Shown here piece after piece: positions 1 through 8,423 of a DNA stretch of 54,814 nucleotides. The first letter of the stretch is position 1. Every line of letters starts with the position of its first letter. The stretch spans positions 1-54,814 of IMG/VR virus record IMGVR_UViG_3300042888_002965. The stretch is one strand, 5' to 3'. This DNA comes from a virus. The position numbers were made by a program, and so were the translations under genes. The notes under the pieces were generated by a model that saw nothing but the letters and a program-made list of their open reading frames with translations, was not told the DNA's origin and ran no database searches.

Positions 1-57
1 ATTATTTAATTGCGAGACGTTACTCCCGGAGACTACTACTTTTTTCCAAGTTGCCAT
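1..57 (-). CDS. Phage structural protein, N-terminal fragment
   Basis: Only the first 19 codons lie in the window; the gene runs off the left edge. The visible N-terminus reads MATWKKVVVSGSNVSQLNN. From general knowledge this style of start (WKKVVVSGS) is found in tail-fibre or structural proteins of T4-like marine phages, so a virion protein is likely. It follows the 120-aa fibre-like gene, with a class B promoter motif at 83-89. No function can be assigned from so short a piece. Confidence 0.6.
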   Translation of the reverse strand, partial: MATWKKVVVSGSNVSQLNN

Positions 58-82
58 ATTGTTCTATATATTTGTTTTATTA

Positions 83-89
83 ATAAATA
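83..89 (-). promoter_or_regulatory. Class B (late-type) promoter motif
   Basis: TATTTAT on the minus strand, in the context ATATTTATTAATAAAACA, 25 nt before the ATG at 57. No TTG element lies 20 bp upstream. Confidence 0.5.
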
Positions 90-92
90 TGT

Positions 93-455
93 TTAATTAT
101 TGAAACCTAAATAAAAAGCATCACTAGAGCTATAAAAAATTCCCCCTGTCACTGCTGTAGGGGTTATGTCTTGTGGTGCTAGTTGTAAAGTTCCTTCTGT
201 ATTTATTTTTATCTTTTCATTTCCTCCTACTGATACTGCAAAATATTCATCTACTCCATTAAAAGCAAGTTGAAAAGATCCTGTTATTCCTATATTTCTT
301 GTTGTATTCCAGTAAGATCCTGTCTGTTTAAATATGTTTTGATCTAAAGAAAGATCTATACCATTTAGTACAATGGATCCAGTTACGTTAAACGAACCAC
401 TATATAACGAACCTGTTAGTTCTGTATCTAATTGTTTCCACTGTATTAATGCCAT
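93..455 (-). CDS. Small fibre-like virion protein
   Basis: 120 residues, rich in Gly, Ser, Thr and Asn, with repeated TGS / SGSF / VTGSI segments (TGSLYSGSFNVTGSIV near residues 14-29). Such segments also occur in the large repeat fibre at 30-34 kb and are common in beta-structured phage fibre proteins. The end reads GGIFYSSSDAFYLGFNN. It starts 4 nt after the gp15-like stop, so it is probably co-transcribed with the neck genes. A small tail-fibre or decoration protein is the best guess; no specific family is recognised. Confidence 0.6.
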   Translation of the reverse strand: MALIQWKQLDTELTGSLYSGSFNVTGSIVLNGIDLSLDQNIFKQTGSYWNTTRNIGITGSFQLAFNGVDEYFAVSVGGNEKIKINTEGTLQLAPQDITPTAVTGGIFYSSSDAFYLGFNN

Positions 456-459
456 GTAC

Positions 460-1674
460 TTATATGAATTTTCCTACTAATATTATTTGATCTTGAGAAT
501 CTAGATTATATTCTAGACTAGTAAATGTTATCTCTATATTATTCAATACTTGAGTAACTGTTCTGTTAACTGTAGGGATAAGTACCCCATTCACATATAC
601 CTGAAAGTTTTCTTGTGTTACCACAAACCCCTCTGGAGGTGTTGCTATTGTGTGGTTATTAAAAATAGCTATTCCTGCTGTTAATTCATCTGCTGTTGCT
701 GTTGTATTTAAACCTACATATGTTATTTGCTCTACTGTCATTCCTCCTCCTCCTCCAGTTACTCCTGTTAGAGCTGTGTCGAAGAAACGTGTTGGTGCTT
801 GTTTGGCTGGTGTTCCTGCTTTAGCTTGTAGCATCTCCGATGATCCTGCCATTTCTATTCCAAACTTTAATGCTGCTTTAGAGAAAAACTTATTTGGATT
901 AGCTACTGATGTATTTATAGCATCTGAAACAATGTATCCTGCTATTTTTATTTGAAAAGAAGTTTTAACTGTACGATCTCCTCCGTCTACTAATTCAGTT
1001 GTTGTTGTATAATTATCAATTGCTGCTCTAAATTTGAATCTTTCTGGATCTCCCCAGTATGAATCTGATGCAAAATTTACAGATTCGATTATTTTATTCA
1101 TTTGCTCTACGTATTCTGTAAAGATTACACAAGTGTAAACTAAATTTACATAATCCGGTATGATAACTCCGTAATATTCCTTAACAGCTTCTCTGTTATT
1201 TAATGTAGAGAATCGATCATAAACATTTTTTTGTGAATATTTTTTTTGAAATACTCCAAAGTGAATTGGATTATTTGCATCCATTTTGTTTCCTAGTGAT
1301 CTATTTTTTTCTATAGAATCTCTCTTAACCATAATAAGAGGGGTTTGAATCTTCCCATTATTATCTCTATAGAAACCATCTTTTTGCATTGCTGCCCATC
1401 TTTCTGGTGAACCATAAAGAACCGGTACGTTTATTTTTGTACTGTTTTGTATTACTGAAGGTCTAATTATATTATTGAAGTAGTAAAATATTGACTCATC
1501 TACGTCTTTCAATCCTACTGAGAATTGTTTTACGTCATCCCCTTTTAGAGTTTTTTGATTCTCTCTTCTTTTATTAGCAGGTACAGGAGCCTTACCTTGA
1601 TTCAAATAAGGTTCAATGGTCTCTTGAGAAAGTTCTACTTGAGATTTCGGTATAGGTTTTCTTGTTAAAGCCAT
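460..1674 (-). CDS. gp15: Tail sheath stabiliser / tail completion protein (gp15-like)
   Basis: 404 residues. In T4, gp15 caps the tail tube and sheath and joins the tail to the neck. The assignment rests on a motif series in the right order: INVPVLYGSPERW (about residue 81), a conserved middle, IFTEYVEQMNKIIESVNF (about 184), and then KTSFQIKIAGYIV (about 236). T4 gp15 has the counterparts RVPITYAS, IFTRYEDDMFQIVEQIL and WSLTFEVNGWMYP. The C-terminal 120 residues, with a Gly run, extend beyond the T4 protein (272 aa). Start and stop overlap the gp14-like gene (TAATG). Position after gp13- and gp14-like genes matches T4 order. Confidence 0.72.
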   Translation of the reverse strand: MALTRKPIPKSQVELSQETIEPYLNQGKAPVPANKRRENQKTLKGDDVKQFSVGLKDVDESIFYYFNNIIRPSVIQNSTKINVPVLYGSPERWAAMQKDGFYRDNNGKIQTPLIMVKRDSIEKNRSLGNKMDANNPIHFGVFQKKYSQKNVYDRFSTLNNREAVKEYYGVIIPDYVNLVYTCVIFTEYVEQMNKIIESVNFASDSYWGDPERFKFRAAIDNYTTTTELVDGGDRTVKTSFQIKIAGYIVSDAINTSVANPNKFFSKAALKFGIEMAGSSEMLQAKAGTPAKQAPTRFFDTALTGVTGGGGGMTVEQITYVGLNTTATADELTAGIAIFNNHTIATPPEGFVVTQENFQVYVNGVLIPTVNRTVTQVLNNIEITFTSLEYNLDSQDQIILVGKFI

Positions 1675-2162
1675 TATATTCTTTGTTTAGCTATTCCTAC
1701 TTTGTCTGCTCTTGTTAAATGGCAAATACATATAATTGAAAGTGTTCCTCCGAAGTTTGGCCCGTAGTCAGTTAGGTTGTAATTTTCGTCTTTACCTAAG
1801 AATAACTGGTTCTCTGTAGTGTTATCTACTTCGTAGTAATCTTCATTCCACTGTACTATATCTCCTACTTCAGGAAAGGTATTTGCATCTTTAAGATCTT
1901 GTCTTAAAAATTTAAAACTTACAGCTCTTATTGAATCTGGACCGAAATCATCAACTGTTGTTTGTTGATCTCCTCTATCGATAAGGCAGTTAAATTTTAC
2001 TGCTGACCAGTATACTTTTTCTTGAGCTTCTCCGTAAATATTTGTTTGAGTTTGTTCCAAAGACATTTTATGATAGAGAACTTCCTGTTCTATTACATCA
2101 GAAAGTAATTCTCTATTTATCCCTATAAGTAGTTTAAAGTCATTTTGGCTTCCAAATATCAT
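1674..2162 (-). CDS. gp14: Neck protein (gp14-like)
   Basis: 162 residues. Lies between a gp13-like and a gp15-like gene, where T4 has gp14, a neck protein that closes the filled head. The central part (TNIYGEAQEKVYW, then VSFKFLRQDL, then FPEVGDIVQWNEDYYEVDN at about residues 97-115) resembles the T4 gp14 run of beta strands ending in EGDLIYF...FEI. It is clearly shorter than T4 gp14 (256 aa). Identification rests partly on gene order. Both ends overlap neighbours as TAATG. Confidence 0.55.
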   Translation of the reverse strand: MIFGSQNDFKLLIGINRELLSDVIEQEVLYHKMSLEQTQTNIYGEAQEKVYWSAVKFNCLIDRGDQQTTVDDFGPDSIRAVSFKFLRQDLKDANTFPEVGDIVQWNEDYYEVDNTTENQLFLGKDENYNLTDYGPNFGGTLSIICICHLTRADKVGIAKQRI

Positions 2163-2467
2163 TACTCTATTTTTTCAATTGATTTTAAAGACAATTCTAC
2201 CTTCTTAATATTTGGTACTAATTTAAAAGTATCTTTTTTTAATTTTTCAAAGACTACTGGACCTGGTTTAGCTGTTAATATTTTTACTTTAAGTACCACT
2301 ACATTTGTATCCTCGTTAGAATCAATTGCAGTTACTCTTGTAACACCCGGCATAGCCCTAACAAAGTCAGCTACCTCTGAGGCAGTTATTTCTTCTTTGT
2401 GCCCAACTCTTACAAGTCCTTGGTACATTGAAAAGGTTACTTCGTTTATTAAATTTTTTATCTTCAT
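2162..2467 (-). CDS. Small conserved-looking protein of the neck cluster
   Basis: 101 residues with alternating helix and strand: a helix near 5-15, a helix at ASEVADFVRAMPGV (about 29-42), strands TRVTAI and NVVVLKVKI, and a C-terminal strand KKVELSLKSIEKIE. The pattern resembles a small ferredoxin-like alpha/beta fold. No catalytic motif is visible. It is locked between gp13-like and gp14-like genes by TAATG overlaps at both ends, which suggests a role in neck or head completion. I do not recognise a family. Confidence 0.6.
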   Translation of the reverse strand: MKIKNLINEVTFSMYQGLVRVGHKEEITASEVADFVRAMPGVTRVTAIDSNEDTNVVVLKVKILTAKPGPVVFEKLKKDTFKLVPNIKKVELSLKSIEKIE

Positions 2468-3624
2468 TATCCTACAAATATTACCATTGGTACCATTTTT
2501 AATGTATCTTGTAAAAATCCAGCCTCTTGAGCTTTTCTTTCCAGTTGACTTACCTTTGATGTTTTTTCTAATATATCTCTTAAGTTACCAATTAATGCTT
2601 CTTTTTCCGACCTTGCATCTGCTAATAAATCTGCTTGATTTAGAGTAGCTTCTGAGCCCGGTACTGGTACTGTTGTATACTTTCCTCTAACGTATGCTAA
2701 AAGTTCTTTTGAAAGAGCTAATGCATATTTAAAAATCCATTGTCTACCTATTGCATTAATACCTGCGTAGCTAGGGTTTGTATAGGGTACATTTGATATG
2801 TTTGAAATAGATGCCCCTAATCCTCCTGCTGTTGAAGCTGCATCATTTAAAGACTGCTTTTCGTTTACTTTATAGTATTCAAACCAAATTGAACCGGCTG
2901 TTTTAGGTGTTGGAAATAACCTTAAGTTATTATTATGTATCTCAAAAGAGTATGCTGATTTTCTTACCTGGTCATTAAATTCAATTGCCTGTACTTTTAA
3001 TAAGTCATAAGAGATTGGCATTAATAAGAAGTTTACCCCTGGCGAGTATGATCCAAAATCAAATGCATCCATAAGAGATTGAATACCTGTTCCTGTACCT
3101 GCATAAGGGTCAAAGTATCTCATAATTGCAGGAGGTGCTTCATAGTAAACCTTTCTTACTTCAATACTTCCTGTTATTCCTGATCCACTAGCCCATGCTT
3201 TCAAGTCATATTCCTGTACATTTGCTGATACTGATAGTTCTCCTTTATGTAGAGTCACATCTCCTCCTACTCCTGCTTCTGTTCCATAGTTGTTAGAAAT
3301 TCTAATAACGTTTTGAAGATTTGGAGAGATTACTGCGTTGTTTAAAGTTGTTGCTGTTGATCCTCCTTCTAGAGACATATAGTTCTGTACTGCAAGTGCT
3401 TGGTATACTTCGTTTCCATAAGTGGTAACTGCTTCTTCAAAGCAAGCATAGAAAGATCCTGAGTTTAGTTCTACATCCATTAGTGGATACCCCAAGCGGA
3501 TAGCACAATAGGATGCTACCTTATCAGCTGAAGCTGTAAATTCTGGATCTGCATCGTAAAAGTGAAAAGGTGTTTGTCCTGGTGCAAATGTAGAACTACC
3601 ATTCCATATAGAAATATTTGCCAT
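2467..3624 (-). CDS. gp13: Neck protein (gp13-like)
   Basis: 385 residues. In T4, gp13 completes the neck after packaging. The C-terminal region, WIFKYALALSKELLAYVRGK followed by the proline-rich VPVPGSEATLN segment and a long helix (about residues 295-360), matches the general pattern of gp13-type proteins: an aromatic helix, then P.PG.., then a helix of Asp/Glu-rich repeats. An N-terminal segment around ADKVASYCAIRLGYP is also typical. It leads the neck operon behind a class B promoter at 3640-3646. The order gp13, unknown, gp14, gp15 supports the call. Confidence 0.65.
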   Translation of the reverse strand: MANISIWNGSSTFAPGQTPFHFYDADPEFTASADKVASYCAIRLGYPLMDVELNSGSFYACFEEAVTTYGNEVYQALAVQNYMSLEGGSTATTLNNAVISPNLQNVIRISNNYGTEAGVGGDVTLHKGELSVSANVQEYDLKAWASGSGITGSIEVRKVYYEAPPAIMRYFDPYAGTGTGIQSLMDAFDFGSYSPGVNFLLMPISYDLLKVQAIEFNDQVRKSAYSFEIHNNNLRLFPTPKTAGSIWFEYYKVNEKQSLNDAASTAGGLGASISNISNVPYTNPSYAGINAIGRQWIFKYALALSKELLAYVRGKYTTVPVPGSEATLNQADLLADARSEKEALIGNLRDILEKTSKVSQLERKAQEAGFLQDTLKMVPMVIFVG

Positions 3625-3639
3625 TGATATACTTTATTA

Positions 3640-3646
3640 ATAAATA
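3640..3646 (-). promoter_or_regulatory. Class B promoter motif, neck operon
   Basis: GCTATTTATTAATAAAG on the minus strand, 15 nt before the gp13-like ATG. Confidence 0.55.
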
Positions 3647-3656
3647 GCAATTTATA

Positions 3657-4343
3657 CTAATCCCTAAAGTCTTGATAGATTTTTAAGATAGGTGTTACAA
3701 TTGGATGTCTATGATTCTGGAGTAGTGAGAATACTGCAAAGCCTTTTACATGCTCTTCAATTCTAGTTAAGAATGAGAAGCCGGTTTCTTTCTTTACTTT
3801 TAGGTCAATTTGTGCTAAATCTCCACATATTACCATCTTAGACTCTTTACCCAGTCTCCCAATTACTGTTTCCATTTGATCATGGGTAACATTCTGTGCC
3901 TCATCCACTATTACAAAAGATTTTAAAAATGTTCTTCCTCTCATAAATGCAAAAGGTACAATTTCAATATTTCCATTTGCTAGTTCTTTATCTACTTTAT
4001 CTTTACTGTATAAAGCGTATAAGTTATGATAAATTGGTGCTAACCAAGGATCCATTTTTTCTTTTAAATCGCCTGGTAAAAATCCTATATCTTCTTTAGC
4101 TACTGTTGGCCTTGTTATAATAATCTTCTCTACTTCTTTATTAAAAAGTAAATCTAAAGCTGCTTGTACCGCTACAAGTGTTTTTCCTGATCCTGCCATT
4201 CCTTTTAAAACGGTTACAGGATTTTCTAAAATAATTGCTTTTGCTAGTTTTTGTTCTTCGTTGAGAACTAAGTTAAATTTGATGGGCTGTTTTGGTTTTC
4301 TCTTTTGAGTATAAACCTCGTCGGTGTGATGATTTGAAGCCAT
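3657..4343 (-). CDS. phoH: PhoH-like ATPase
   Basis: 228 residues, PhoH family P-loop NTPase. Walker A is GMAGSGKT (about residues 48-55). Walker B and its continuation are FVIVDEAQN (about 143-151). The LPGDLKEKMDPWL segment, the CGDLAQID motif and QNHRHP near the C-terminus complete the core. The length fits the stand-alone phage PhoH core without extra RNA-binding domains. The family is widespread in T4-like marine phages and its role is unsettled, although RNA-related helicase or nuclease-accessory activity is proposed. Class B promoter at 4368-4374. Confidence 0.92.
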   Translation of the reverse strand: MASNHHTDEVYTQKRKPKQPIKFNLVLNEEQKLAKAIILENPVTVLKGMAGSGKTLVAVQAALDLLFNKEVEKIIITRPTVAKEDIGFLPGDLKEKMDPWLAPIYHNLYALYSKDKVDKELANGNIEIVPFAFMRGRTFLKSFVIVDEAQNVTHDQMETVIGRLGKESKMVICGDLAQIDLKVKKETGFSFLTRIEEHVKGFAVFSLLQNHRHPIVTPILKIYQDFRD

Positions 4344-4367
4344 AGATATAAACTGTATTTGTTTACA

Positions 4368-4374
4368 ATAAATA
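4368..4374 (-). promoter_or_regulatory. Class B promoter motif, phoH
   Basis: CGTATATTTATTGTAAAC on the minus strand, 24 nt before the phoH ATG. It follows directly on the terminator of the vWA gene. Confidence 0.5.
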
Positions 4375-4378
4375 TACG

Positions 4379-4403
4379 AAAAAAGCCTAGGGTGTCCTAG
4401 GCT
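4379..4403 (-). terminator. Intrinsic terminator of vWA gene
   Basis: A perfect 8-bp stem, AGCCTAGG/CCTAGGCT, with a 4-nt loop, followed on the minus strand by six T. It lies 25 nt after the vWA stop codon. Confidence 0.88.
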
Positions 4404-4428
4404 CTTTGTTCTTTATTTTAATTTATTA

Positions 4429-5304
4429 CTATGTACAGATATTTTCTATACTAGCTATGATTGCTGATGGAGTAAATGAATCAGTCACTAAACCTCCTGT
4501 TCCTAATGCTAATGTTTCTAGAGGAGCATATGAATCTGATGTTGATTTCATAAGCAGTACTTTAATCCCTTTAGCATTACAGTCTGCTATTAATGTTTGT
4601 GCAAATGCCGTATCTGTTGCATTATTTATATCATCGTCACCAGAAGAAGGTTCATCTGTTATGAGTATTATAAGCTTTGATACATTATCTCTAAAGGTTC
4701 CTGCTAAGTTATAGTTTACTATTCTATCAATACCCATATCTGAGGGTTCTGGTATGTCTGCTCCGTACCCTAGGGGAAAGTCATCTGTGTTTAGTAGGTT
4801 GAGTTGAGTTGTGAAGGTACTTTCGTTATTTTGAGAAAATACTTCCATTGCAGTTATGTACTGCTTTCTATCTTCAAGAGTTCCTACGGTGTCATATACG
4901 TTTGTGTATTTTTGTCCTACAGGTAATCCGAGGTAAGTTGCTGTTCCTTCGTAGTAGGCTGTTTCTGGATAAAAAGGTGCTTTATATTCATCAAATAATA
5001 CTAACCCTAGTCTATAGTTATTTCCTGACTCTACTACAATTGCTGCAACAATAGATGTAATTGCTGCTTTAATTGCATTAATTGCAGTAAACATACTTGC
5101 TGTATAGTCTACTAAGAATACTATGTCCATACCATCCGCACAGGTAATTATTTGCGTGGTTAAATCTCCTTTATTTTGATGACTCATCCACTCGTTTAGT
5201 TCTACTAAATACTTATAGTAGTGTGTCATTTGCTGGTTTTCGTTTAGATTTCTCATTGAATCTAAAGTTCTAAACTGCTGCCAAGATAACTCTCCTGTAT
5301 TCAT
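4429..5304 (-). CDS. von Willebrand factor A (vWA) domain protein
   Basis: 291 residues. A vWA fold is indicated by the buried strand DIVFLVDYTASM (about residues 60-71), which carries a metal-site motif D66-x-T68-x-S70 (canonical DxSxS, Ser replaced by Thr). A following helix, the strand YRLGLVLFDEY, the strand KLIILITDEPSSGDDD and the strand KVLLMKS complete it. The first 55 residues look helical, with no signal peptide. vWA domains bind protein partners through a metal ion, so an adhesive or assembly role is plausible. It sits alone between terminators at 5341-5369 and 4379-4403, with its own class B promoter, between major capsid and phoH. Confidence 0.75.
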   Translation of the reverse strand: MNTGELSWQQFRTLDSMRNLNENQQMTHYYKYLVELNEWMSHQNKGDLTTQIITCADGMDIVFLVDYTASMFTAINAIKAAITSIVAAIVVESGNNYRLGLVLFDEYKAPFYPETAYYEGTATYLGLPVGQKYTNVYDTVGTLEDRKQYITAMEVFSQNNESTFTTQLNLLNTDDFPLGYGADIPEPSDMGIDRIVNYNLAGTFRDNVSKLIILITDEPSSGDDDINNATDTAFAQTLIADCNAKGIKVLLMKSTSDSYAPLETLALGTGGLVTDSFTPSAIIASIENICT

Positions 5305-5317
5305 ATATGCTTTTTAT

Positions 5318-5324
5318 ATAAATA
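5318..5324 (-). promoter_or_regulatory. Class B promoter motif, vWA gene
   Basis: CGTATATTTATATAAAAAGC on the minus strand, 13 nt before the ATG. Confidence 0.55.
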
Positions 5325-5340
5325 TACGAAACTATCTTAT

Positions 5341-5369
5341 AAAAAAAAAGAGAGCTTTTAGCTCTCTTT
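5341..5369 (-). terminator. Intrinsic terminator of major capsid gene
   Basis: Stem AGAGAGC/GCTCTCT with a 5-nt loop, followed on the minus strand by nine T. It lies 23 nt after the gp23 stop. Confidence 0.9.
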
Positions 5370-5391
5370 AATTTATTTATTCTGTAGTAAA

Positions 5392-6978
5392 TTATACAGT
5401 AGCGATATCGCTAACGAAGATTTTACCGTAGAATTCTGGTCTGATCATTTTCTTAGCGTAACGAGTCATGATACCTTTTCTTGGAGTGAAGGTAACTGGA
5501 TCGTATACTAATGGAGTCATGATTAATGGAATATATGGAGCATAAACTGCACCAGTTTCCAAGAATTGAGATCCTCTGTAACCTAACAAGATTACGTTTT
5601 CAGTCATGTAAGGGTTTTTGTAAACTTTGAAACGAGAATTCAAGTTACCTACTTTCTGAACGCCCATTGCGAAGTCCATTTTGTCACCGTTTGTATCTGC
5701 TGCATATCCAGGAATTGATTCCAAGATTGTAGCTACAGTTGGAGAACATACTAAGAAGTTAGCTCCACCTCTTAAAGTTTTTTGGTGAATTTTGTTAGAT
5801 ACTTTTTGTACTTTAGTACCTAAAGTTCCGAACCATTGACCTTGAGTGTTGTAGAAGTTACCTGTTGTAGCCCAAGTTGTACCATTCCATTGTTTGTTGT
5901 TTACTGCTGACCATCTTTCAGTTGTAGCTGCATCTTGGATCAACATATCCATTAATTCTAAGTCAATCTCCATAGAGATATATTCTGATAATAATGAAGT
6001 TAATTCTGCTTCAGCATCGATTGAGTGATAAGCATTCAAATCTTGTGCAAACTCTGGGGTCCATTGTGCTTTTAATTTTCTTGTTTTAGCAACAATAGAT
6101 TCAGAAGCTAATGATACGTTGATTTCTGGGATAGAGATTGTTCCGTTAGCTGGGCTAGTAGCTCCGTCTTCAAAATCACCTCTTGTGTTATCAGTTGGTT
6201 GTAAGTGGAAAACAACTTTACCTGTAATAGAACCTGCAGCTGTTGCTGTTTTTGCTACTACGAATGTTACTACGTCTCCTGATACTGTTGTAAGTTCTGG
6301 GTTAGTTGTAATATCTGTTGAACCTGAATACAATCTGAAAGCTCTTACACCTTTATGGTCAAAAGAAGCTGAAGTTGCCATGTTTACTGCTGCTGTAAAG
6401 TATGCAGATGGGTTAATTCCGTCTTGGTAAGCAATAGAAGCTGATCCAGCTGATCCTGTAGCTTGAGTTGCAATAGCGAAATCTTTAGGGTTAATTGAGT
6501 AACCGAATTGACCTGCACCGTATAAACCGCCTGCTACGTCTTCGTCTACTGACATTTTGTCATTAGCTGTAGATACATTACCGTAAAGATTATCTCCTGA
6601 AGTTCTTCCGTTAGCTGTTGTACCGTATTTAAAGTCTAAGTAAAATACAAGACCTGAAGGTAAGTTCATTGGTTGTACAGATACAAAATCTTTAGCTGCG
6701 ATTTGAGCGAATACTTTACGTACTAATGGTAAAGCAACACCTGCCCATTGTTCAGCACCACCTGTAGCAGTACCAATTGCACCGTTACCTGTAGTATTAG
6801 CTTCAGATACGATTTGTTTTGCTTGATTCTCAAGAATCATAGCCATGTTGTTTCTTTCGATTTCGTTAGAAATACCTTCTAACAAACCTGATTTGGCCCA
6901 TTTACCAGACAAACGAGCTGCATCAGCTTGTAAAGACTTGTAATTGTTTGAACCTTCGAATAATTGATTTAATTCCAT
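5392..6978 (-). CDS. gp23: Major capsid protein (gp23-like)
   Basis: 528 residues, close to T4 gp23 (521). The N-terminal 65 residues (ARLSGKWAKSGLLEGI, then a helix ending in IVSEANTTG) form the part removed by the prohead protease in T4. The mature start is probably near residue 60-75. GGAEQWAGVALPLVRKVFAQ (about 73-92) is a highly typical gp23 segment. The C-terminal part (AYDTNGDKMD-like region, YMTENVILLGYRGSQFLETG, then MTPLVYDPVTFTPRKGIMTR) also fits the family. It follows the scaffold gene after 24 nt and is followed by a strong terminator, as expected for the most abundant virion protein. Confidence 0.93.
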   Translation of the reverse strand: MELNQLFEGSNNYKSLQADAARLSGKWAKSGLLEGISNEIERNNMAMILENQAKQIVSEANTTGNGAIGTATGGAEQWAGVALPLVRKVFAQIAAKDFVSVQPMNLPSGLVFYLDFKYGTTANGRTSGDNLYGNVSTANDKMSVDEDVAGGLYGAGQFGYSINPKDFAIATQATGSAGSASIAYQDGINPSAYFTAAVNMATSASFDHKGVRAFRLYSGSTDITTNPELTTVSGDVVTFVVAKTATAAGSITGKVVFHLQPTDNTRGDFEDGATSPANGTISIPEINVSLASESIVAKTRKLKAQWTPEFAQDLNAYHSIDAEAELTSLLSEYISMEIDLELMDMLIQDAATTERWSAVNNKQWNGTTWATTGNFYNTQGQWFGTLGTKVQKVSNKIHQKTLRGGANFLVCSPTVATILESIPGYAADTNGDKMDFAMGVQKVGNLNSRFKVYKNPYMTENVILLGYRGSQFLETGAVYAPYIPLIMTPLVYDPVTFTPRKGIMTRYAKKMIRPEFYGKIFVSDIATV

Positions 6979-7002
6979 TTGGTTGTTTTTGTTTTTTTAT
7001 TT

Positions 7003-8259
7003 TTATGATTTAATAATTCCTGCTAACTTCTGCCATCTTTGAACTTGCTCAGATACTTCTGATATAATTTCTTTTGGTGCAGTTGTTGTTGCATTACCTG
7101 TTGCTTTAGAAGCAAAAGATCTGTGCTCTTTAAGTGCAGCTGGTTTAGCAACTACGTTTTTAGAAACTGTTTCGAAAACTAATTTTACTTCTCTAACTGT
7201 TTCGGCTTTGTCAAATGCTGCGATAACATTTACTTTTTGACCTTCAGATAGGTTAGTTGATTTGAATACTTTATTTACATAAAGTAATTTTGCATTTAAA
7301 AGATTAACTTCTTGAAGTTGATTTCTTAAAATTTTAACTGCTTGTAATGCTTCTTGTAGATCTTGCTCAACTTCTTCAGAGCGCATTGCTGCTGATGCTC
7401 CTGCTGGAAGACCTTTTAGGAATTCTTTTACTTTTGCAATTGTCTCAGGTGATTTAAGTGATTTGATCATTGAGATTAAGTTTTCTAATCCTGCTGATGC
7501 AGAGTCAGAAGGCTCTCTCATGTATCCTCCACCTTTTTCGTCTAAGTCTTGTTCGTCTAATCCTTCTGATCTTAAGGCTGATCCTGCTGCTGCTGGAAGT
7601 GCTTTAAGGAAAGCTTTGATTTTAGCGATAGATTCTGGTGACTTGATAGATTTAACCATAGAGATTAAGTTTTCTAATCCTGCTGCTGCAGAGTCAGAAG
7701 GCTCTTTCATATACCCTCCACCTTTTTCATCTAATTCTTGTTCGTCCATTCCTTCTAGTTCTGCTAATAGTTCGTTGATATCAATCTCTTCTGAATCACC
7801 ATCCATACTCACCATATCTTCTTGTCCTTCTGGACCTTCTTCTCCGGCTTCTAAGTCTGCTTCTTCTTCTTGACCTGCTTCTTGTGCAACGATGTCTCTG
7901 ATTAGGTCTTTTAAATCTTCAACTGACATGTCTTCGATTTCTAATTCCTCTTCTTCTTCACCTTCTTCTCCTTCTTCAGGAGTTTCTTCTTCTTCAGCTT
8001 CCTCTTCCTCTTCTTCTGCTTCTTCTAAATTACCATGTTTTGATGGATTTTCAGAATAGCTTTCTGCTTCGGCGTTGTTAATAGTTTCATCCACTGTCTC
8101 ATCTTCTTTATCTTCCATTTCTTGCAATTTCTGAGCAAGCATTTCTTTTAAGTGTGGAGTCAATGTTTCTTCTAAAGCTTCTTTAGCATTTGCAATTGCA
8201 GCTTCACGAATAGTTTTCGCTTCAGCAATAGCTTGCTTTAATAAATCTTTGTTTGACAT
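7003..8259 (-). CDS. gp22: Prohead core scaffold protein (gp22-like)
   Basis: 418 residues, very acidic, predicted mostly helical, directly upstream of the major capsid gene and downstream of the protease: the T4 order 21-22-23. Residues 75-110 form an almost pure Glu stretch. Residues 172-234 and 235-297 are a tandem duplication of a 63-residue unit beginning DEQELDEKGGGYM. The C-terminal 120 residues (LQEALQAVKILRNQLQEVN and onward) form a helical core-like region. In T4, gp22 forms the inner scaffold and is digested by gp21. It is longer than T4 gp22 (269 aa) because of the acidic insert and duplication. Confidence 0.82.
   Translation of the reverse strand: MSNKDLLKQAIAEAKTIREAAIANAKEALEETLTPHLKEMLAQKLQEMEDKEDETVDETINNAEAESYSENPSKHGNLEEAEEEEEEAEEEETPEEGEEGEEEEELEIEDMSVEDLKDLIRDIVAQEAGQEEEADLEAGEEGPEGQEDMVSMDGDSEEIDINELLAELEGMDEQELDEKGGGYMKEPSDSAAAGLENLISMVKSIKSPESIAKIKAFLKALPAAAGSALRSEGLDEQDLDEKGGGYMREPSDSASAGLENLISMIKSLKSPETIAKVKEFLKGLPAGASAAMRSEEVEQDLQEALQAVKILRNQLQEVNLLNAKLLYVNKVFKSTNLSEGQKVNVIAAFDKAETVREVKLVFETVSKNVVAKPAALKEHRSFASKATGNATTTAPKEIISEVSEQVQRWQKLAGIIKS
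7369..7557 (-). repeat. Scaffold repeat unit 2 (63 codons)
   Basis: Encodes residues 235-297 of the scaffold protein. Directly abuts unit 1 and closely resembles it (shared DEKGGGYM, EPSDSA, GLENLISM, KSPE.IAK). Confidence 0.9.
7558..7746 (-). repeat. Scaffold repeat unit 1 (63 codons)
   Basis: Encodes residues 172-234 of the scaffold protein, the upstream member of the tandem pair with a 189-bp period. Confidence 0.9.
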
Positions 8260-8356
8260 TTTGTTTGTGTTTGTTTGTCGTACGCTTATTAAGTAGTAGC
8301 GTAATAGTGTTTTACTTTTAAGTAGATATCACATAAGGATCGTGATATATTCTTAA

Positions 8357-8363
8357 ATAAATA
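8357..8363 (-). promoter_or_regulatory. Class B promoter motif, scaffold-capsid unit
   Basis: GTATATATTTATTTAAGAA on the minus strand, 97 nt before the scaffold ATG and just after the terminator at 8384-8410. The 97-nt leader is longer than at the other class B sites. Confidence 0.5.
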
Positions 8364-8383
8364 TATACTGTTTTACAAAACAT

Positions 8384-8410
8384 AAAAAACCCACCTTTAT
8401 GGGGTGGGCT
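8384..8410 (-). terminator. Intrinsic terminator after the 107-aa gene
   Basis: Stem CCCACC/GGTGGG with a 7-nt loop, then six A on the plus strand (T on the transcript). It lies 14 nt after the stop at 8424 and separates the portal-protease unit from the scaffold-capsid unit. Confidence 0.88.
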
Positions 8411-8423
8411 GTGTTTGTTTAGG

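Noticed and set aside
650-955. Plus-strand 101-codon frame opposite the gp15-like gene
   Set aside because: Antisense shadow with no start context; the minus frame has recognisable gp15 motifs.
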